NCBI RefSeq assembly: GCF_004341245.1
Contig: NZ_SLWY01000024.1
Coordinates: 1-52,649 of the forward strand
From: Plasticicumulans lactativorans
GTDB lineage: Bacteria > Pseudomonadota > Gammaproteobacteria > Competibacterales > Competibacteraceae
Reading direction: 5' to 3'
DNA: 52,649 bases
How positions within the stretch are numbered: the stretch's first letter is position 1; each line of letters opens with the position of its first letter. Made by a program: the position numbers and the translations under genes. Shown here in pieces: positions 44,397 through 52,609 of this stretch. The notes below the pieces were generated by a model. It was not told where the DNA came from. It worked only from the letters and a program-made list of their open reading frames with translations, and made no database searches.

Positions 44397-45026
44397 ATGC
44401 ACATCCACGTCTGGATCACCTTCCTGCTCGCCTCCATCGTCCTCTCGGTGTCGCCCGGCGCCGGCGCGGTCAACACGATGAGCAACGCCCTGAGCCACGG
44501 CGTGCGGCGCACGCTGCCGGCGATCCTCGGCCTGCAGGCGGGGCTCGCGGCGACCATCGCGCTGGTCGGGCTGGGGCTGGGGGCGGCGGTCGCGGCGTCG
44601 GCGACGGCCTTCACGGTGATCAAGTGGGCCGGCGTGGCCTACCTGATCTGGCTCGGCTGGAAGAAATGGAACGGTGCCACGCACTTCGCCGTGGCCGAGC
44701 GCCACGTCGCGCCGCCGGCCGCGCTGGCGCTGTTCGGGCAGGCGACGCTGGTGAACCTCACCAACCCGAAGTCGATCGTGTTCCTGGTGGCGCTGTTCCC
44801 GCAGTTCATCGACCCGGCGCTGGCGCAGGGCCCGCAGGTGCTGATCATGGGCACCACCCTGGTGCTGGTCGACATCGTGGTGATGGTCGGCTACGCCACG
44901 CTCGCCGCGCGCCTGCGCCCCTTCGTGCAGGACCCGCGACGCATGCGGGTGGCCAACCGCGCGTTCGGCGGCCTGTTCATCGGTGCCGGCGCGCTGCTCG
45001 CCGGCGTACGCCACCAGCCCGCCTGA
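44397..45026 (+). CDS. LysE/RhtB-family amino-acid exporter
   Basis: 209 residues with about five or six hydrophobic helices. VLSVSPGAGAVNTMSNALSH at about 16-35 and LVNLTNPKSIVFLVALFPQF at about 119-138 are the family signatures. Members export amino acids such as homoserine, threonine or lysine; the substrate cannot be told from sequence. GGAG-like sequence upstream is distant (44369), so the ribosome site is ordinary to weak. Same direction as the ARH gene but 103 bases apart and probably unrelated to secretion. Confidence 0.93.
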   Translation: MHIHVWITFLLASIVLSVSPGAGAVNTMSNALSHGVRRTLPAILGLQAGLAATIALVGLGLGAAVAASATAFTVIKWAGVAYLIWLGWKKWNGATHFAVAERHVAPPAALALFGQATLVNLTNPKSIVFLVALFPQFIDPALAQGPQVLIMGTTLVLVDIVVMVGYATLAARLRPFVQDPRRMRVANRAFGGLFIGAGALLAGVRHQPA

Positions 45027-45048
45027 AGGCACGCCGGCGAGCCCCGCC

Positions 45049-45282
45049 ATGTCCCGCTTCCGCCTCCTCGCCCTGCTGCCACTGGCTGGCGCCCTCGGCG
45101 GCTGCGTCGGTGCGGTGATCGGCACCACCGCCGACGTCGCCATCGAGGTCGCCAAGATCCCGTTCAAGGTCGGCGCTGCCGTGATCGACGTCGCCATCCC
45201 CGACGACGACGGGAAAGCCAAGCCCGAGCCCGCCGCGGACGCGGACGGCGCCCACCCCCGCAGCGACGCCGCCACGCACTGA
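45049..45282 (+). CDS. Small conserved lipoprotein (NF038104-like)
   Basis: 77 residues from the ATG at 45049. A lipoprotein signal (RLLALLPLAGALGGC, Cys19) is followed by VGAVIGTTADVAIEVAKIPF, then KVGAAVIDVAIPDDD, a pattern I know from the small lipoprotein family NF038104. The C-terminal tail is charged and disordered. Location would be the outer or inner membrane facing the periplasm; function unknown. It starts 22 bases after the exporter and is followed by a strong hairpin. Confidence 0.78.
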   Translation: MSRFRLLALLPLAGALGGCVGAVIGTTADVAIEVAKIPFKVGAAVIDVAIPDDDGKAKPEPAADADGAHPRSDAATH

Positions 45283-45286
45283 AACC

Positions 45287-45311
45287 GTGCGCCGCAGCCG
45301 CTGCGGCGCAC
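45287..45311 (+). terminator. Hairpin after the small lipoprotein gene
   Basis: Inverted repeat gtgcgccgcag (45287-45297) and ctgcggcgcac (45301-45311) forming an 11-bp stem with a 3-base loop. It lies 4 bases past the stop. No T run follows, so it could be a weak terminator or an RNA stabiliser. Confidence 0.5.
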
Positions 45312-45411
45312 CCGTCTGGCCCACGCCCGGATGACGGGCCGTCACGATTGTGCCAAAGTGTTGCCCGGTCTTGCCTTGCGGGCGCCAGCCCGATCCGGGG
45401 GCGCAATCGAC

Positions 45412-45888
45412 ATGCTGCTGCTGTTCGTCTTCGTGCTCGTCGCCATCGCCATCTGGGTGCTCTACCGCCAGCGCGAACCCCGCGCACCGGACACCCGCCC
45501 GCTCCCCACGCCGAACGCCACCCCTCGCCCGGCGGGCACCGGCGCAGCGCCGGAACTGCGCCTGGTGCCGGCGCCTGAGCAGCCGCGCAAACCGTGGAGC
45601 GCGGTGCAGATCGTGCCCGCGGCCGCCGGCTGCGCGTGCCCGGCGGTGGCGGCGTTCAGCGGCAGGCTCTTCCCGCGCGACCAGCCGCCCCCGCCGCTGC
45701 CGGTCGCGGGCTGCGATCGCGCCGTCTGCGTCTGCCGCTTCGAGGTCATCCACGACCGCCGCCGCGGCGACCGGCGCAGCGGCACCGACCGGCGCCAGAG
45801 CCTGCGCTTCGAACCCAGCAAGTCCGACCGCCGCGCCGGTCGCGAGCGGCGCCAGGGCGCCCGTTCGTGGGAAGGCGCGATGCTCTGA
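45412..45888 (+). CDS. Membrane-anchored cysteine-rich protein of unknown function
   Basis: 158 residues from the ATG at 45412; the open frame extends to 45331 but the hydrophobic start MLLLFVFVLVAIAIWVLY argues for this start. One N-terminal membrane helix is followed by a Pro-rich linker, a cysteine cluster (GCACPAV near 71-77, and CDRAVCVCRFEV near 102-113) and a very basic tail with repeated DRR motifs (HDRRRGDRRSGTDRR, SDRRAGRERR). The spacing of Cys suggests a metal site or disulfides. I do not recognise the family. It is convergent with ydcF, with 8 bases between the stops. Confidence 0.7.
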   Translation: MLLLFVFVLVAIAIWVLYRQREPRAPDTRPLPTPNATPRPAGTGAAPELRLVPAPEQPRKPWSAVQIVPAAAGCACPAVAAFSGRLFPRDQPPPPLPVAGCDRAVCVCRFEVIHDRRRGDRRSGTDRRQSLRFEPSKSDRRAGRERRQGARSWEGAML

Positions 45889-45896
45889 GCCGGCCG

Positions 45897-46427
45897 TCAC
45901 GCCGCCGTGCGGCGCCGCGCCGCGGCGAGCGCGGCGCGCCCGAGCATGCCGCCGCAGGCGGCGAGTTCACGCAGTGACAGGCGCAGCCGCTGCAGGCGCG
46001 AGGGCGGCGCGGCGGCGGCGCTGGTGCCGGCGACGGGCGCGCCGACCAGCCGGAAGGCGATCCGCGCCCGCGGCAGGTGATAGCCCTCGGACACCAGCAG
46101 CGCGCGCGACCAGCCGCGGGCGCGCATCAGCGCGGCGCTGAAGCAGGCGTTCTCGTAGGTGTTGCGCGACTGCGCCTCGACGACGATGCAGGCGTCGGGC
46201 ACGCCCGCGGCGAGCGCGAGCTCGCGCATCAGTTCGGCTTCCGCCGGCGGGCGGCGCGGCGCACCGCCGCTCAGCAGCAGCGCGCGGCCGTGGCCGGCGT
46301 GGAACAGCGCGACGCCGTGGTGGACGCGGCGCAGCAGCGCCGCGCTCGGGGTGCCGTCGGGCTGCACCGCGGCACCGAGGACGACGATGACGTCGGCCGG
46401 CGCCGCACCGCTGTCCGCCACGCGCAT
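45897..46427 (-). CDS. YdcF/DUF218 family protein
   Basis: 176 residues. ADVIVVLGAAVQPDGTPSAA, RALLLSGGAPRRPPAEAELM, IVVEAQSRNTYENACFSAAL and LLVSEGYHLPRARIAF define the DUF218 fold (YdcF, SanA, ElyC relatives). These proteins bind nucleotide-like ligands or act in envelope precursor metabolism. No membrane helix is visible, unlike SanA/ElyC, so it is closer to soluble YdcF. It starts 14 bases after the EF-P stop and is likely co-transcribed with efp and earP. Confidence 0.88.
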   Translation of the reverse strand: MRVADSGAAPADVIVVLGAAVQPDGTPSAALLRRVHHGVALFHAGHGRALLLSGGAPRRPPAEAELMRELALAAGVPDACIVVEAQSRNTYENACFSAALMRARGWSRALLVSEGYHLPRARIAFRLVGAPVAGTSAAAAPPSRLQRLRLSLRELAACGGMLGRAALAAARRRTAA

Positions 46428-46441
46428 CGACGCCCCGCCGC

Positions 46442-47005
46442 TCAGGCGCGGCGCTTGAACTCGCCGGTGCGGGTGTCGATCTCGATGCGGTCGCCGATCT
46501 CGACGAAGCCGGCGACCGACATCTCGTACCCCGAGCCCTTGAGGCGGGCCGGCTTCATCACCTTGCCGGAGGTGTCGCCCCGCGCCGAGGGTTCGGTGTA
46601 TTCGACCTCGCGCACGATGGTGATCGGCAGCTCCACCGAGATCACCTTGCCTTCGTAGAAGGTCACCTCGCAGACGTCCTCCATGCCGTCGACGATGAAG
46701 GGGGCGACGTCACCGACGTTCTCCGTCTCCACCTCGTACTGGTTGAACTCCTCGTCCATGAACACGTACATCGGATCGGCATAGTAGGAGTAGGTGCAGG
46801 CCTTCTTCTCCAGCACCACGACGTCGAACTTCTCGTCGGCCTTGTGGACGACCTCGGTGCCGGAGTCGCTCAGCAGGTTCTTCAGCTTGAGCTTGACCAC
46901 CGCGGCGTTGCGCCCGGACTTGTTGTACTCGGCCTTCTGCACCACGAGCGGTTGGCCGTCGACCAGAATGACGGCGCCGGGCCGGAGTTCCTGTGCGGTT
47001 TTCAT
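46442..47005 (-). CDS. efp: Elongation factor P, Arg32 type
   Basis: 187 residues from the ATG at 47005; the frame runs upstream inside earP but homology begins at [23 protein letters not shown] rescues ribosomes stalled on polyproline. The tip of the loop carries Arg at residue 32 ([11 protein letters not shown]), not Lys, so it belongs to the class activated by rhamnosylation. The needed enzyme, EarP, is encoded directly upstream with 43 bases between. The locus is full of polyproline proteins (TagH, the kinase, the DUF6600 protein) whose translation would need EF-P. Confidence 0.97.
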   Translation of the reverse strand: MKTAQELRPGAVILVDGQPLVVQKAEYNKSGRNAAVVKLKLKNLLSDSGTEVVHKADEKFDVVVLEKKACTYSYYADPMYVFMDEEFNQYEVETENVGDVAPFIVDGMEDVCEVTFYEGKVISVELPITIVREVEYTEPSARGDTSGKVMKPARLKGSGYEMSVAGFVEIGDRIEIDTRTGEFKRRA

Positions 47006-47048
47006 TGCGATACCCGTAACAGTGGGTGGGGGTTGAAAAAACGGGCGC

Positions 47049-48179
47049 TCATGGTACCCGGCGGGCGGCGGCGAAGGCCACCAGATTCCCGGCAAGGTCC
47101 GTATACACGGACAGGGCGTCGGCCCAGCACGCCGCGTGCGCGGTGAGCGCCGGCAGGGCCGCGACGAAAGCCGGCCACGCCGCGGCGACGCCGCGTTCGC
47201 GGTTCCACGCCTGGTGCAGGGCGGCACACGCGGCGGCGGGTTCCGCCGGGGCCCCGGCCAGGTAGCGGACGAGCCAGGCGTCGAGCTTGACCAGGTGGGC
47301 ATCGGCCTCCTGCCGGTAGGCCTGCCACAGCAGCGGACGGCGCGCCCACTGCGCGCGCACGAAGCTGTCCTCGCCGCGCACCAGGTTGAGGTCGCAGCTC
47401 CACAGCAGGCGGTCGTAGCCGTCCTGGTCGAGGAACGCCAGCACCGACACCTGCAGGGCCCCGCGCGCGAACGCCGCGCCGGGGGCGAGCGGCACCCCGC
47501 ACCAGGCGGCGAGCGGCGCCAGCACCCGCCCCTGCGGCACCAGCAGGTGCCAGCGCCCGGGGCCGGCGGCGAGCGCATCGAGCCACTCGGGCAGCGCGGC
47601 GTTGGCATAGGCGAACAGCGACACGCGCCGCGCGCCCGCCACCTCGGCGATCCCCCGCGCGGCGAGCCAGTCCCGCGCCTGCATCGCACCCCACACCGCC
47701 CGCGCACGTCGCGCCGCGGCTTCGGCGAGCAGTCCGCCGGTGCCGGCGGTGAAGCCGGGGAAGAAGAACACCTTGTCGGGGCCACCCGGCTGCGGGCTGG
47801 ACAGGCCGTGGCAGCCAGCCACCCAGGGCTCGGCCGACAGGTATTCGAGGTTGATCCACAACGGGCGCCGCCGCCGCAGCGCCGCGCGCACCGCCGGCGG
47901 CAGTTCGCAGGCGAAGGCTTCGATCACCACGTCGCCGAGCGCCACCTCGGCCGCGGCGGCATCCCAGCGCCGCAGGTGCACGCCGGCGACGCTCTGCGCG
48001 GCGGCGCTGGCGTCGACCGCCGGCCACAGCCGGGCCAGGCGCTGCGGCGCATCGATCCACAGCGTGACGCGCTGCCCGTACTCGGCGACGAGCTGCCGGG
48101 CGAGCCGCCAGCACACCCCGGCGTCGCCGTAGTTGTCGACGACACGGCAGAAGATCGTCCAGTCGAGGGCGGCAGGCAT
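47049..48179 (-). CDS. earP: EF-P arginine rhamnosyltransferase EarP
   Basis: 376 residues. [20 protein letters not shown] at the N-terminus holds the catalytic Asp residues of the family (Asp15 and Asp19). [20 protein letters not shown], then [16 protein letters not shown] in the middle and [19 protein letters not shown], with HLVKLDAWL after it, in the C-terminal nucleotide-sugar-binding half are diagnostic. EarP transfers rhamnose from dTDP-beta-L-rhamnose to Arg32 of EF-P. Directly upstream of efp in the same direction. Normal length with all expected motifs. Confidence 0.95.
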   Translation of the reverse strand: MPAALDWTIFCRVVDNYGDAGVCWRLARQLVAEYGQRVTLWIDAPQRLARLWPAVDASAAAQSVAGVHLRRWDAAAAEVALGDVVIEAFACELPPAVRAALRRRRPLWINLEYLSAEPWVAGCHGLSSPQPGGPDKVFFFPGFTAGTGGLLAEAAARRARAVWGAMQARDWLAARGIAEVAGARRVSLFAYANAALPEWLDALAAGPGRWHLLVPQGRVLAPLAAWCGVPLAPGAAFARGALQVSVLAFLDQDGYDRLLWSCDLNLVRGEDSFVRAQWARRPLLWQAYRQEADAHLVKLDAWLVRYLAGAPAEPAAACAALHQAWNRERGVAAAWPAFVAALPALTAHAACWADALSVYTDLAGNLVAFAAARRVP

Positions 48180-48227
48180 GCGCGGTGCACCGGGGTGGCG
48201 GGGCCGCTGATGGTGCCAGAGCCGGCG

Positions 48228-50612
48228 CTAGTTGCAGGTGCCGGACGGGCAGTCGAGGTTGCGCAGGCGCCCGATGCCCCGCTGCTCGGCCGGTGCCTGC
48301 GGCCGCGGCGACGGTTGCTGCGCCGCGTCGGGGGCACGGGCGCGCTGCTGCGCTTCCTGCAGGCGCCGCTGCTGTGCCTCGCGCGCCTGGCCCTGCGCCG
48401 CATGCTCGGCCTGACGCTGCTGCGCCTCCTGCAGACGCCGCTGCTGTGCCTGCGCCTCGCGCGCCTGGCCCTGCGCCGCACGTTCGGCGGCCTGACGCTG
48501 CTGCATCTCCTGCAGGCGCTGCATCGCCTGGTTGTCACGCGCTCCCCCCTGTGCCGAGCGTGCGGCCGCCTCAGCCGCCTGGCGCTGCTGTGCCTCCAGC
48601 AGGCGCCGCTGCTGTGCCTGCGCCTCACGCGCCCGGCCCTGCGCCTCGCGCTCGCTAGCCTGGCGCTGCTGCGCCTGGGCTTCGCGCGCGTGCTCCTGCG
48701 CGGCGCGCTCGACCGCTTCCGTCGCCTGGCGTTGCTGCATCTCCTGCAGGCGCTGCATCGCCGTGCCCTCCCGCCCGAGGGCGCGCGGCGACGGCCCGGC
48801 CGCCGCAGCATCGCCTCCTCGCGCAGGTGCAGCACCCGCCGCCTCGCCGCGCGGCCCTGGTGCCGCACCGCGGCCGGGCGCCGCGCCAGCATCGCCGCTG
48901 CCCGCTGCCGGGCGGTTGCGTCCGTCGGGCGCCGGGGCGCCCGCGCCGTCGCGCGCACCGCCGACGAACGGCGGGCGCCAGCCGCTGCCGCGGCCATCCC
49001 CCGTCGGCCGCCCCCCGGCGTCACCGGCTGCGGGCTGCCCCTGTCGCGTGGCGTCGAAGCCGGGCGGCGGCGGTGCGGCCGGGCGGCCGCCGCGGTCGAC
49101 GCCGAACCCCTCCGGGGCGCGCCGGGACGGCAGTTCACGCGGCATCAGCACCCCCGGCTGCACGACGCGCGGCGCCGGTGCGGTGCGCTCCGGCGCCTGC
49201 AGGCCGATGCCGCGCAGGCGCTGGCGCACGTCGTCGGGGGCGCGCGTGTGCACCAGCGGCCGCTCCTCCACCCGCTGCGGCGGCCGCGCGGCGCGCCCCG
49301 TCCACGGTGCGAGGCTCACCGGCAGCGGCTGCAGGCGCTGCGGCTGGCGCTCGGCCGGGCGCCAGCGGCGCACCTCGTCGCGCGGCAGCCGCCGCCAGTC
49401 GCGGTCGCCGCGCGGCAGGCGGTCGGGCGGTGCGACCACCACGGCGCGATCGATGTCGCAGTTCACGTAGCGGATGTCGGCCGGGCGCAGCCGATACCCG
49501 TCGCGGTCGCGCAGCACGCGGCGGTTGACCACGCGCGGGCCGCCCCAGCCGCCCCACCAGGGGCGCCCGACGACGTCGCGCCGCCCCCACCACGGCAGCG
49601 CCGGCTCGCCCCAGCCGAGCGCGACCCAGCCCACGCCGGCCGCCCCCGCCGGGCCGAGCCAGCCGACCAGCGCCGGTGCGTAGGCCGGCCGCCGCACCGG
49701 CGGGCCCGGCGCCCACATCCAGCGCTCGCGCACGACCACCCAGCGCCCGTAGTGGAACGGCGCCCAGCCCCACGGCGCGTCGTCGACCCAGGTCCAGCCG
49801 TAGCCGGGGTCGTAGACCCAGTTGCCGTCGCTGTACGGCGCCCAGCCCGGCGCCACCTGCGCGGGCTCCCAGACCGTCCCGTACTCGGGCACCTCGCGCC
49901 AGGCGCCGTAGCGGTCGAGGTCGGCGGCGCCGTACACCTCGGCCGGCACGCGGCGTGCGCTGTCCGCGGCGGCGAGCAGTTCATCGGTACGATCGAAGTT
50001 CCAGCGATCCCAGGCGTCGGGCGCGTCGGCGCGATGGCGCTCGACGGTCGGCGTATCGGTACCGGCGAGCAGCAGCGTCTCGTCGCTGCCGAGCGCCGCC
50101 GCCAGGCCGTTGGCGAAGGCGATGTCGGCGCGGCCGCCGCGACGCGTGGTCAGCGCGGTCGCGCGCTCGTCGACGTCGAAGCGGTAGTAGCCGGGCGTGC
50201 GCAGCGTGTAGGCGCCGTTCGGCGTGCCGACCTCGATGCTGCGCCCGCGCGGCAGCGCGGTGAGGTCGAAGCTCGCGGTGCCGGTGGCGATGCCGACCTG
50301 CAGCACGTCGGCGTCGATGCGATCGAAGCTCAGGCGCGTGCGCGGCGCCGCGCGCAGGAAGGCGTTGGGACCGACCTGGGTCTCGACGCGGCCGTCGGCG
50401 CCGGTCCAGAGCTCGTCGCCGGCGGCGAACGGGAGGTTGCGCCGCGCCGGCACCCAGTCCTCGGCGCCGGGGCGCCAGAACGAGGCCTCGCCCTCGACCA
50501 GCGCAAGCCGCGGCGGGGTGACCGTGGTACTCGCGGCGTGCGCGACCGGGGCCGGGAACACGCCGAACAGCGCGCAGAGAAGCAGCAGCGGGAACAACGA
50601 ATGAGCACGCAT
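48228..50612 (-). CDS. Secreted FecR/DUF6600-type protein with long Gln/Ala/Arg coiled-coil tail
   Basis: 794 residues. Sec signal peptide (about 1-26, ending AHAAS), then a FecR-like beta domain (about 35-175; WRPGAEDWVPARRNLPFAAG, DVLQVGIATGTASFDLTALP). A Trp/Tyr/Gly-rich DUF6600-like region follows (about 235-345; YGTVWEPAQVAPGWAPYSDG, WVYDPGYGWTWVDDAPWGWA, PFHYGRWVV). Next is a disordered Pro/Gly/Arg region, then a coiled-coil tail (about 610-770) of EMQQRQA / AQQRRLQEAQQRQA repeats, ending LDCPSGTCN with a Cys pair. It is probably periplasmic or on the surface; function is unknown. The gene stands alone, with 164 bases to the cyclase upstream. Confidence 0.85.
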   Translation of the reverse strand: MRAHSLFPLLLLCALFGVFPAPVAHAASTTVTPPRLALVEGEASFWRPGAEDWVPARRNLPFAAGDELWTGADGRVETQVGPNAFLRAAPRTRLSFDRIDADVLQVGIATGTASFDLTALPRGRSIEVGTPNGAYTLRTPGYYRFDVDERATALTTRRGGRADIAFANGLAAALGSDETLLLAGTDTPTVERHRADAPDAWDRWNFDRTDELLAAADSARRVPAEVYGAADLDRYGAWREVPEYGTVWEPAQVAPGWAPYSDGNWVYDPGYGWTWVDDAPWGWAPFHYGRWVVVRERWMWAPGPPVRRPAYAPALVGWLGPAGAAGVGWVALGWGEPALPWWGRRDVVGRPWWGGWGGPRVVNRRVLRDRDGYRLRPADIRYVNCDIDRAVVVAPPDRLPRGDRDWRRLPRDEVRRWRPAERQPQRLQPLPVSLAPWTGRAARPPQRVEERPLVHTRAPDDVRQRLRGIGLQAPERTAPAPRVVQPGVLMPRELPSRRAPEGFGVDRGGRPAAPPPPGFDATRQGQPAAGDAGGRPTGDGRGSGWRPPFVGGARDGAGAPAPDGRNRPAAGSGDAGAAPGRGAAPGPRGEAAGAAPARGGDAAAAGPSPRALGREGTAMQRLQEMQQRQATEAVERAAQEHAREAQAQQRQASEREAQGRAREAQAQQRRLLEAQQRQAAEAAARSAQGGARDNQAMQRLQEMQQRQAAERAAQGQAREAQAQQRRLQEAQQRQAEHAAQGQAREAQQRRLQEAQQRARAPDAAQQPSPRPQAPAEQRGIGRLRNLDCPSGTCN
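48340..48760 (-). repeat. Degenerate repeats coding the coiled-coil tail
   Basis: Blocks coding AQAQQRRLQEAQQRQA and MQRLQEMQQRQA recur several times with DNA near-identity (for example cgcctcctgcaggcg-like and gctgctgtgcctgcgcctc-like runs). They lie wholly within the DUF6600-type gene and read as an expanding protein repeat, not as a non-coding element. Confidence 0.65.
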
Positions 50613-50776
50613 GATCGCACCTCAAAAAGGCCCGCGCGCTGCGCGGACCATGGCATACGTACCCGGTGCGGGGAGGGCCCGCGCGCCGTGCGGCGGCGGG
50701 CCTCGATTTATGTCGCATTCGACCGCGCCGGCAGGCATCGGTTGCGTACACCTTTGTCACCGATCGTGACGACGAC

Positions 50777-51856
50777 TCAGGCGGCCGCCTCATTGACAGC
50801 GTAGATCTCGACCGAGTCGCTGCGCCCGCGCAGCTCGACGCAGCCCACGCGCCGGATCGCGAAGCCGGGCAGCGTACCAACGGCGTCGTACACCGCGCGC
50901 GAGATCAGCAGCGCCTCGCCGAACTCGTTGCACATCGCCTCGATCCGCGCGGCGGTGTTGAGCACGTCGCCGAGGAACGAGATCTCGCGCTTGATCTCGC
51001 CCACCTCGGCCACCGTCGCGAGCCCGAGGTTCATCCCGGCCTTGAACTCGGGCATCAGCCCGTAGGTGCGACGGTAGTAGGCCTCGCGCCGCTGCAGCTG
51101 CCGGCGGAAGCGGAAGAAGGCGCGCAGGCAGTGGCCGTCGTGCGTGCCCCCGGCGACGTCCCAGCACAGGATGACCTCGTCGCCGACGTACTGGTACACC
51201 TGCGCGGCATCGACCATCACCACCGAGAGGTCCTGGAAGCAGTCCTGGATCAGGCGGCTGAAGCACACATGGCCGAGGCGCTCGGCGTGCCCGGTCGAAC
51301 CCTTGAGATCGAGGAACATGAAGATGCGCTGCTCCTCGCGCGGCTGGTGGTAGGTGCCGAGCATCAGCCGGCGCAGGTTGCCGGGGCCGAACTTGCGGTC
51401 CACCTGCTTCAGGAAGTTGATCCAGAAGCTCACCAGGGTCGTGTAGATCAGGATCATCACGCTGTTGGCGCTGCACAGCAGCGCGAGCCAGCGCCCGGTG
51501 TCCCAGCCGCCGACGTAGATGCGCACCTCGTTGGCGAACACGCCGGCCAGCACCAGCGACAGCAGCAGCAGGTGGAAGGTGGTCTGCAGCAGGATCAGCC
51601 GGCCGTAGGGCAGGCGGCGCAGCCGCGGCCGGTCGAGCACCACGTCGAGCAGGCCGTAGGCGAGCCCGGCCACGGCACCGGCGGCCAGGGACTGCGGCAG
51701 CAGCACGCCCCAGTCGCGGCGGGAGCTGTCGACGTCCAGGAACAGGCTGTCCTCCAGCCCGACGTAGCGGATGAGCACGAAGAGCAGGCCCGCGCCCATC
51801 CACGCGAGCATCTGCAGCCAGGTGCTTTTCAGGTAGCGACGCAGGTGCAGGTCCAT
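50777..51856 (-). CDS. Membrane class III adenylate/guanylate cyclase
   Basis: 359 residues from the ATG at 51856 with AAGGGGG at 7 bases; the open frame extends to 52036 without such support. Four hydrophobic helices at about 15-165 (LQMLAWMGAGLLFVLIRYVG, LAAGAVAGLAYGLLDVVL, TTFHLLLLSLVLAGVF, ANSVMILIYTTLVSFW) precede the cyclase domain (about 175-355). Metal-binding Asp are in FMFLDLKGST and QYVGDEVIL, and the transition-state Asn/Arg in FLGDVLNTAARIEAM. It would make cAMP or cGMP in response to a membrane signal; substrate choice is not certain from sequence. Divergent from the phasin gene across 216 bases. Confidence 0.9.
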   Translation of the reverse strand: MDLHLRRYLKSTWLQMLAWMGAGLLFVLIRYVGLEDSLFLDVDSSRRDWGVLLPQSLAAGAVAGLAYGLLDVVLDRPRLRRLPYGRLILLQTTFHLLLLSLVLAGVFANEVRIYVGGWDTGRWLALLCSANSVMILIYTTLVSFWINFLKQVDRKFGPGNLRRLMLGTYHQPREEQRIFMFLDLKGSTGHAERLGHVCFSRLIQDCFQDLSVVMVDAAQVYQYVGDEVILCWDVAGGTHDGHCLRAFFRFRRQLQRREAYYRRTYGLMPEFKAGMNLGLATVAEVGEIKREISFLGDVLNTAARIEAMCNEFGEALLISRAVYDAVGTLPGFAIRRVGCVELRGRSDSVEIYAVNEAAA

Positions 51857-52004
51857 GGCGGAACCCCCTTCGGCATCGACACATGCGATCGGACATGATC
51901 GCCGTTCGAGGGTAGCGAATCGCAGGCGCAGTGCCACGCGGCGCACGGCGGCGGCACCGCGCCCGCGCGCAAGGCCCGCGCGGGCGCGGGTGAGAAAATC
52001 ACTA

Positions 52005-52032
52005 TTGCACTGCAGCATCAACTTGCTATGCT
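52005..52032 (+). promoter_or_regulatory. Predicted sigma-70 promoter and TGC-rich operator of the phasin gene
   Basis: TTGCAC at 52005-52010 and TATGCT at 52027-52032 with 16 bases between, ending 40 bases before the ATG. The interval and flanks repeat TTGC/TGCAGCAT/GCTGCAT/GCAA elements, resembling the TGC-rich sites where PhaR repressors bind upstream of phasin genes. The rest of the 51857-52072 intergenic region holds nothing else I recognise. Confidence 0.6.
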
Positions 52033-52072
52033 GCATCGCAACACCCTCTCACCCCCTGCCGAGGACGCTGTC

Positions 52073-52438
52073 ATGACCGACTTCACCTTCCCTTCGCTCG
52101 CTGACGTCGCCGCCAAGAGCCAGGCGCTGGTCGCCCCGGTGATCAAGGCCAACCAGCTCTCGGTGGCGAACCTCGAAAAGCTGGCCGCCTTCCAGCTGAG
52201 CCACCTCGGCGCCTACACCGACCTCGGCCTGTCGCGCCTGAAGGCGGCCGCCGAGGTCGCGGACATCGATGGCCTCAAGGCCTTTGCCGAATCCTCGGCC
52301 GAGGTCGCGCAGGGTGTGGGCGTCAAGCTGCAGGACGACGCCAAGACGCTGGCCGAGCTGCTCGCCGGCTTCAAGATCGGCTACGAGAAGCTGGCCGCCG
52401 CGACGCTGGCGGAGCTGGGCCCGGCCAAGACCGCCTGA
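52073..52438 (+). CDS. Phasin family protein (polyhydroxyalkanoate granule-associated)
   Basis: 121 residues from the ATG at 52073, with GAGG upstream; an ATG at 52028 lies inside the -10 element and is unlikely. The sequence is an amphipathic helical bundle (VIKANQLSVANLEKLAAFQL, LGLSRLKAAAEVADIDGLKA, FKIGYEKLAAATLAELG) matching the Phasin_2-type family in pattern, though shorter than the 180-residue PhaP of Cupriavidus. Phasins coat PHA storage granules and are highly expressed when PHA accumulates. It has its own promoter and a strong terminator, as expected for a monocistronic gene. Confidence 0.88.
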   Translation: MTDFTFPSLADVAAKSQALVAPVIKANQLSVANLEKLAAFQLSHLGAYTDLGLSRLKAAAEVADIDGLKAFAESSAEVAQGVGVKLQDDAKTLAELLAGFKIGYEKLAAATLAELGPAKTA

Positions 52439-52460
52439 TCCCCCCGGCAGCCGACGACGA

Positions 52461-52490
52461 AGGCCCGCCCGGCGTTCGCCGGGCGGGCCT
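52461..52490 (+). terminator. Rho-independent terminator of the phasin gene
   Basis: Perfect 13-bp stem (52461-52473 with 52478-52490) and a GTTC loop within cGTTCg, followed by atactttta. It lies 22 bases past the phasin stop. Confidence 0.85.
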
Positions 52491-52545
52491 ATACTTTTAC
52501 CCCGGCGACACCGACCCGTCCGCCCGAAGCAGCGTCAAGCGACCG

Positions 52546-52574
52546 AAAAAAAAAGGGCGCGGTTGCCCGCGCCC
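52546..52574 (-). terminator. Rho-independent terminator of the minus-strand porin gene
   Basis: On the minus strand an 8-bp stem (gggcgcgg at 52555-52562 with ccgcgccc at 52567-52574, loop of 4) is followed by nine T residues (A run at 52546-52554 on the plus strand). Classic intrinsic terminator 35 bases past the stop codon of the partial gene. Confidence 0.85.
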
Positions 52575-52609
52575 GAAGTGCCCGAGGGAACCCCGGGCCC
52601 TGGGAGGAC

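Noticed and set aside
47136-50804. Long plus-strand open frame antisense to earP and the DUF6600-type gene
   Set aside because: Crosses two real genes and their gap, with shadow composition only.
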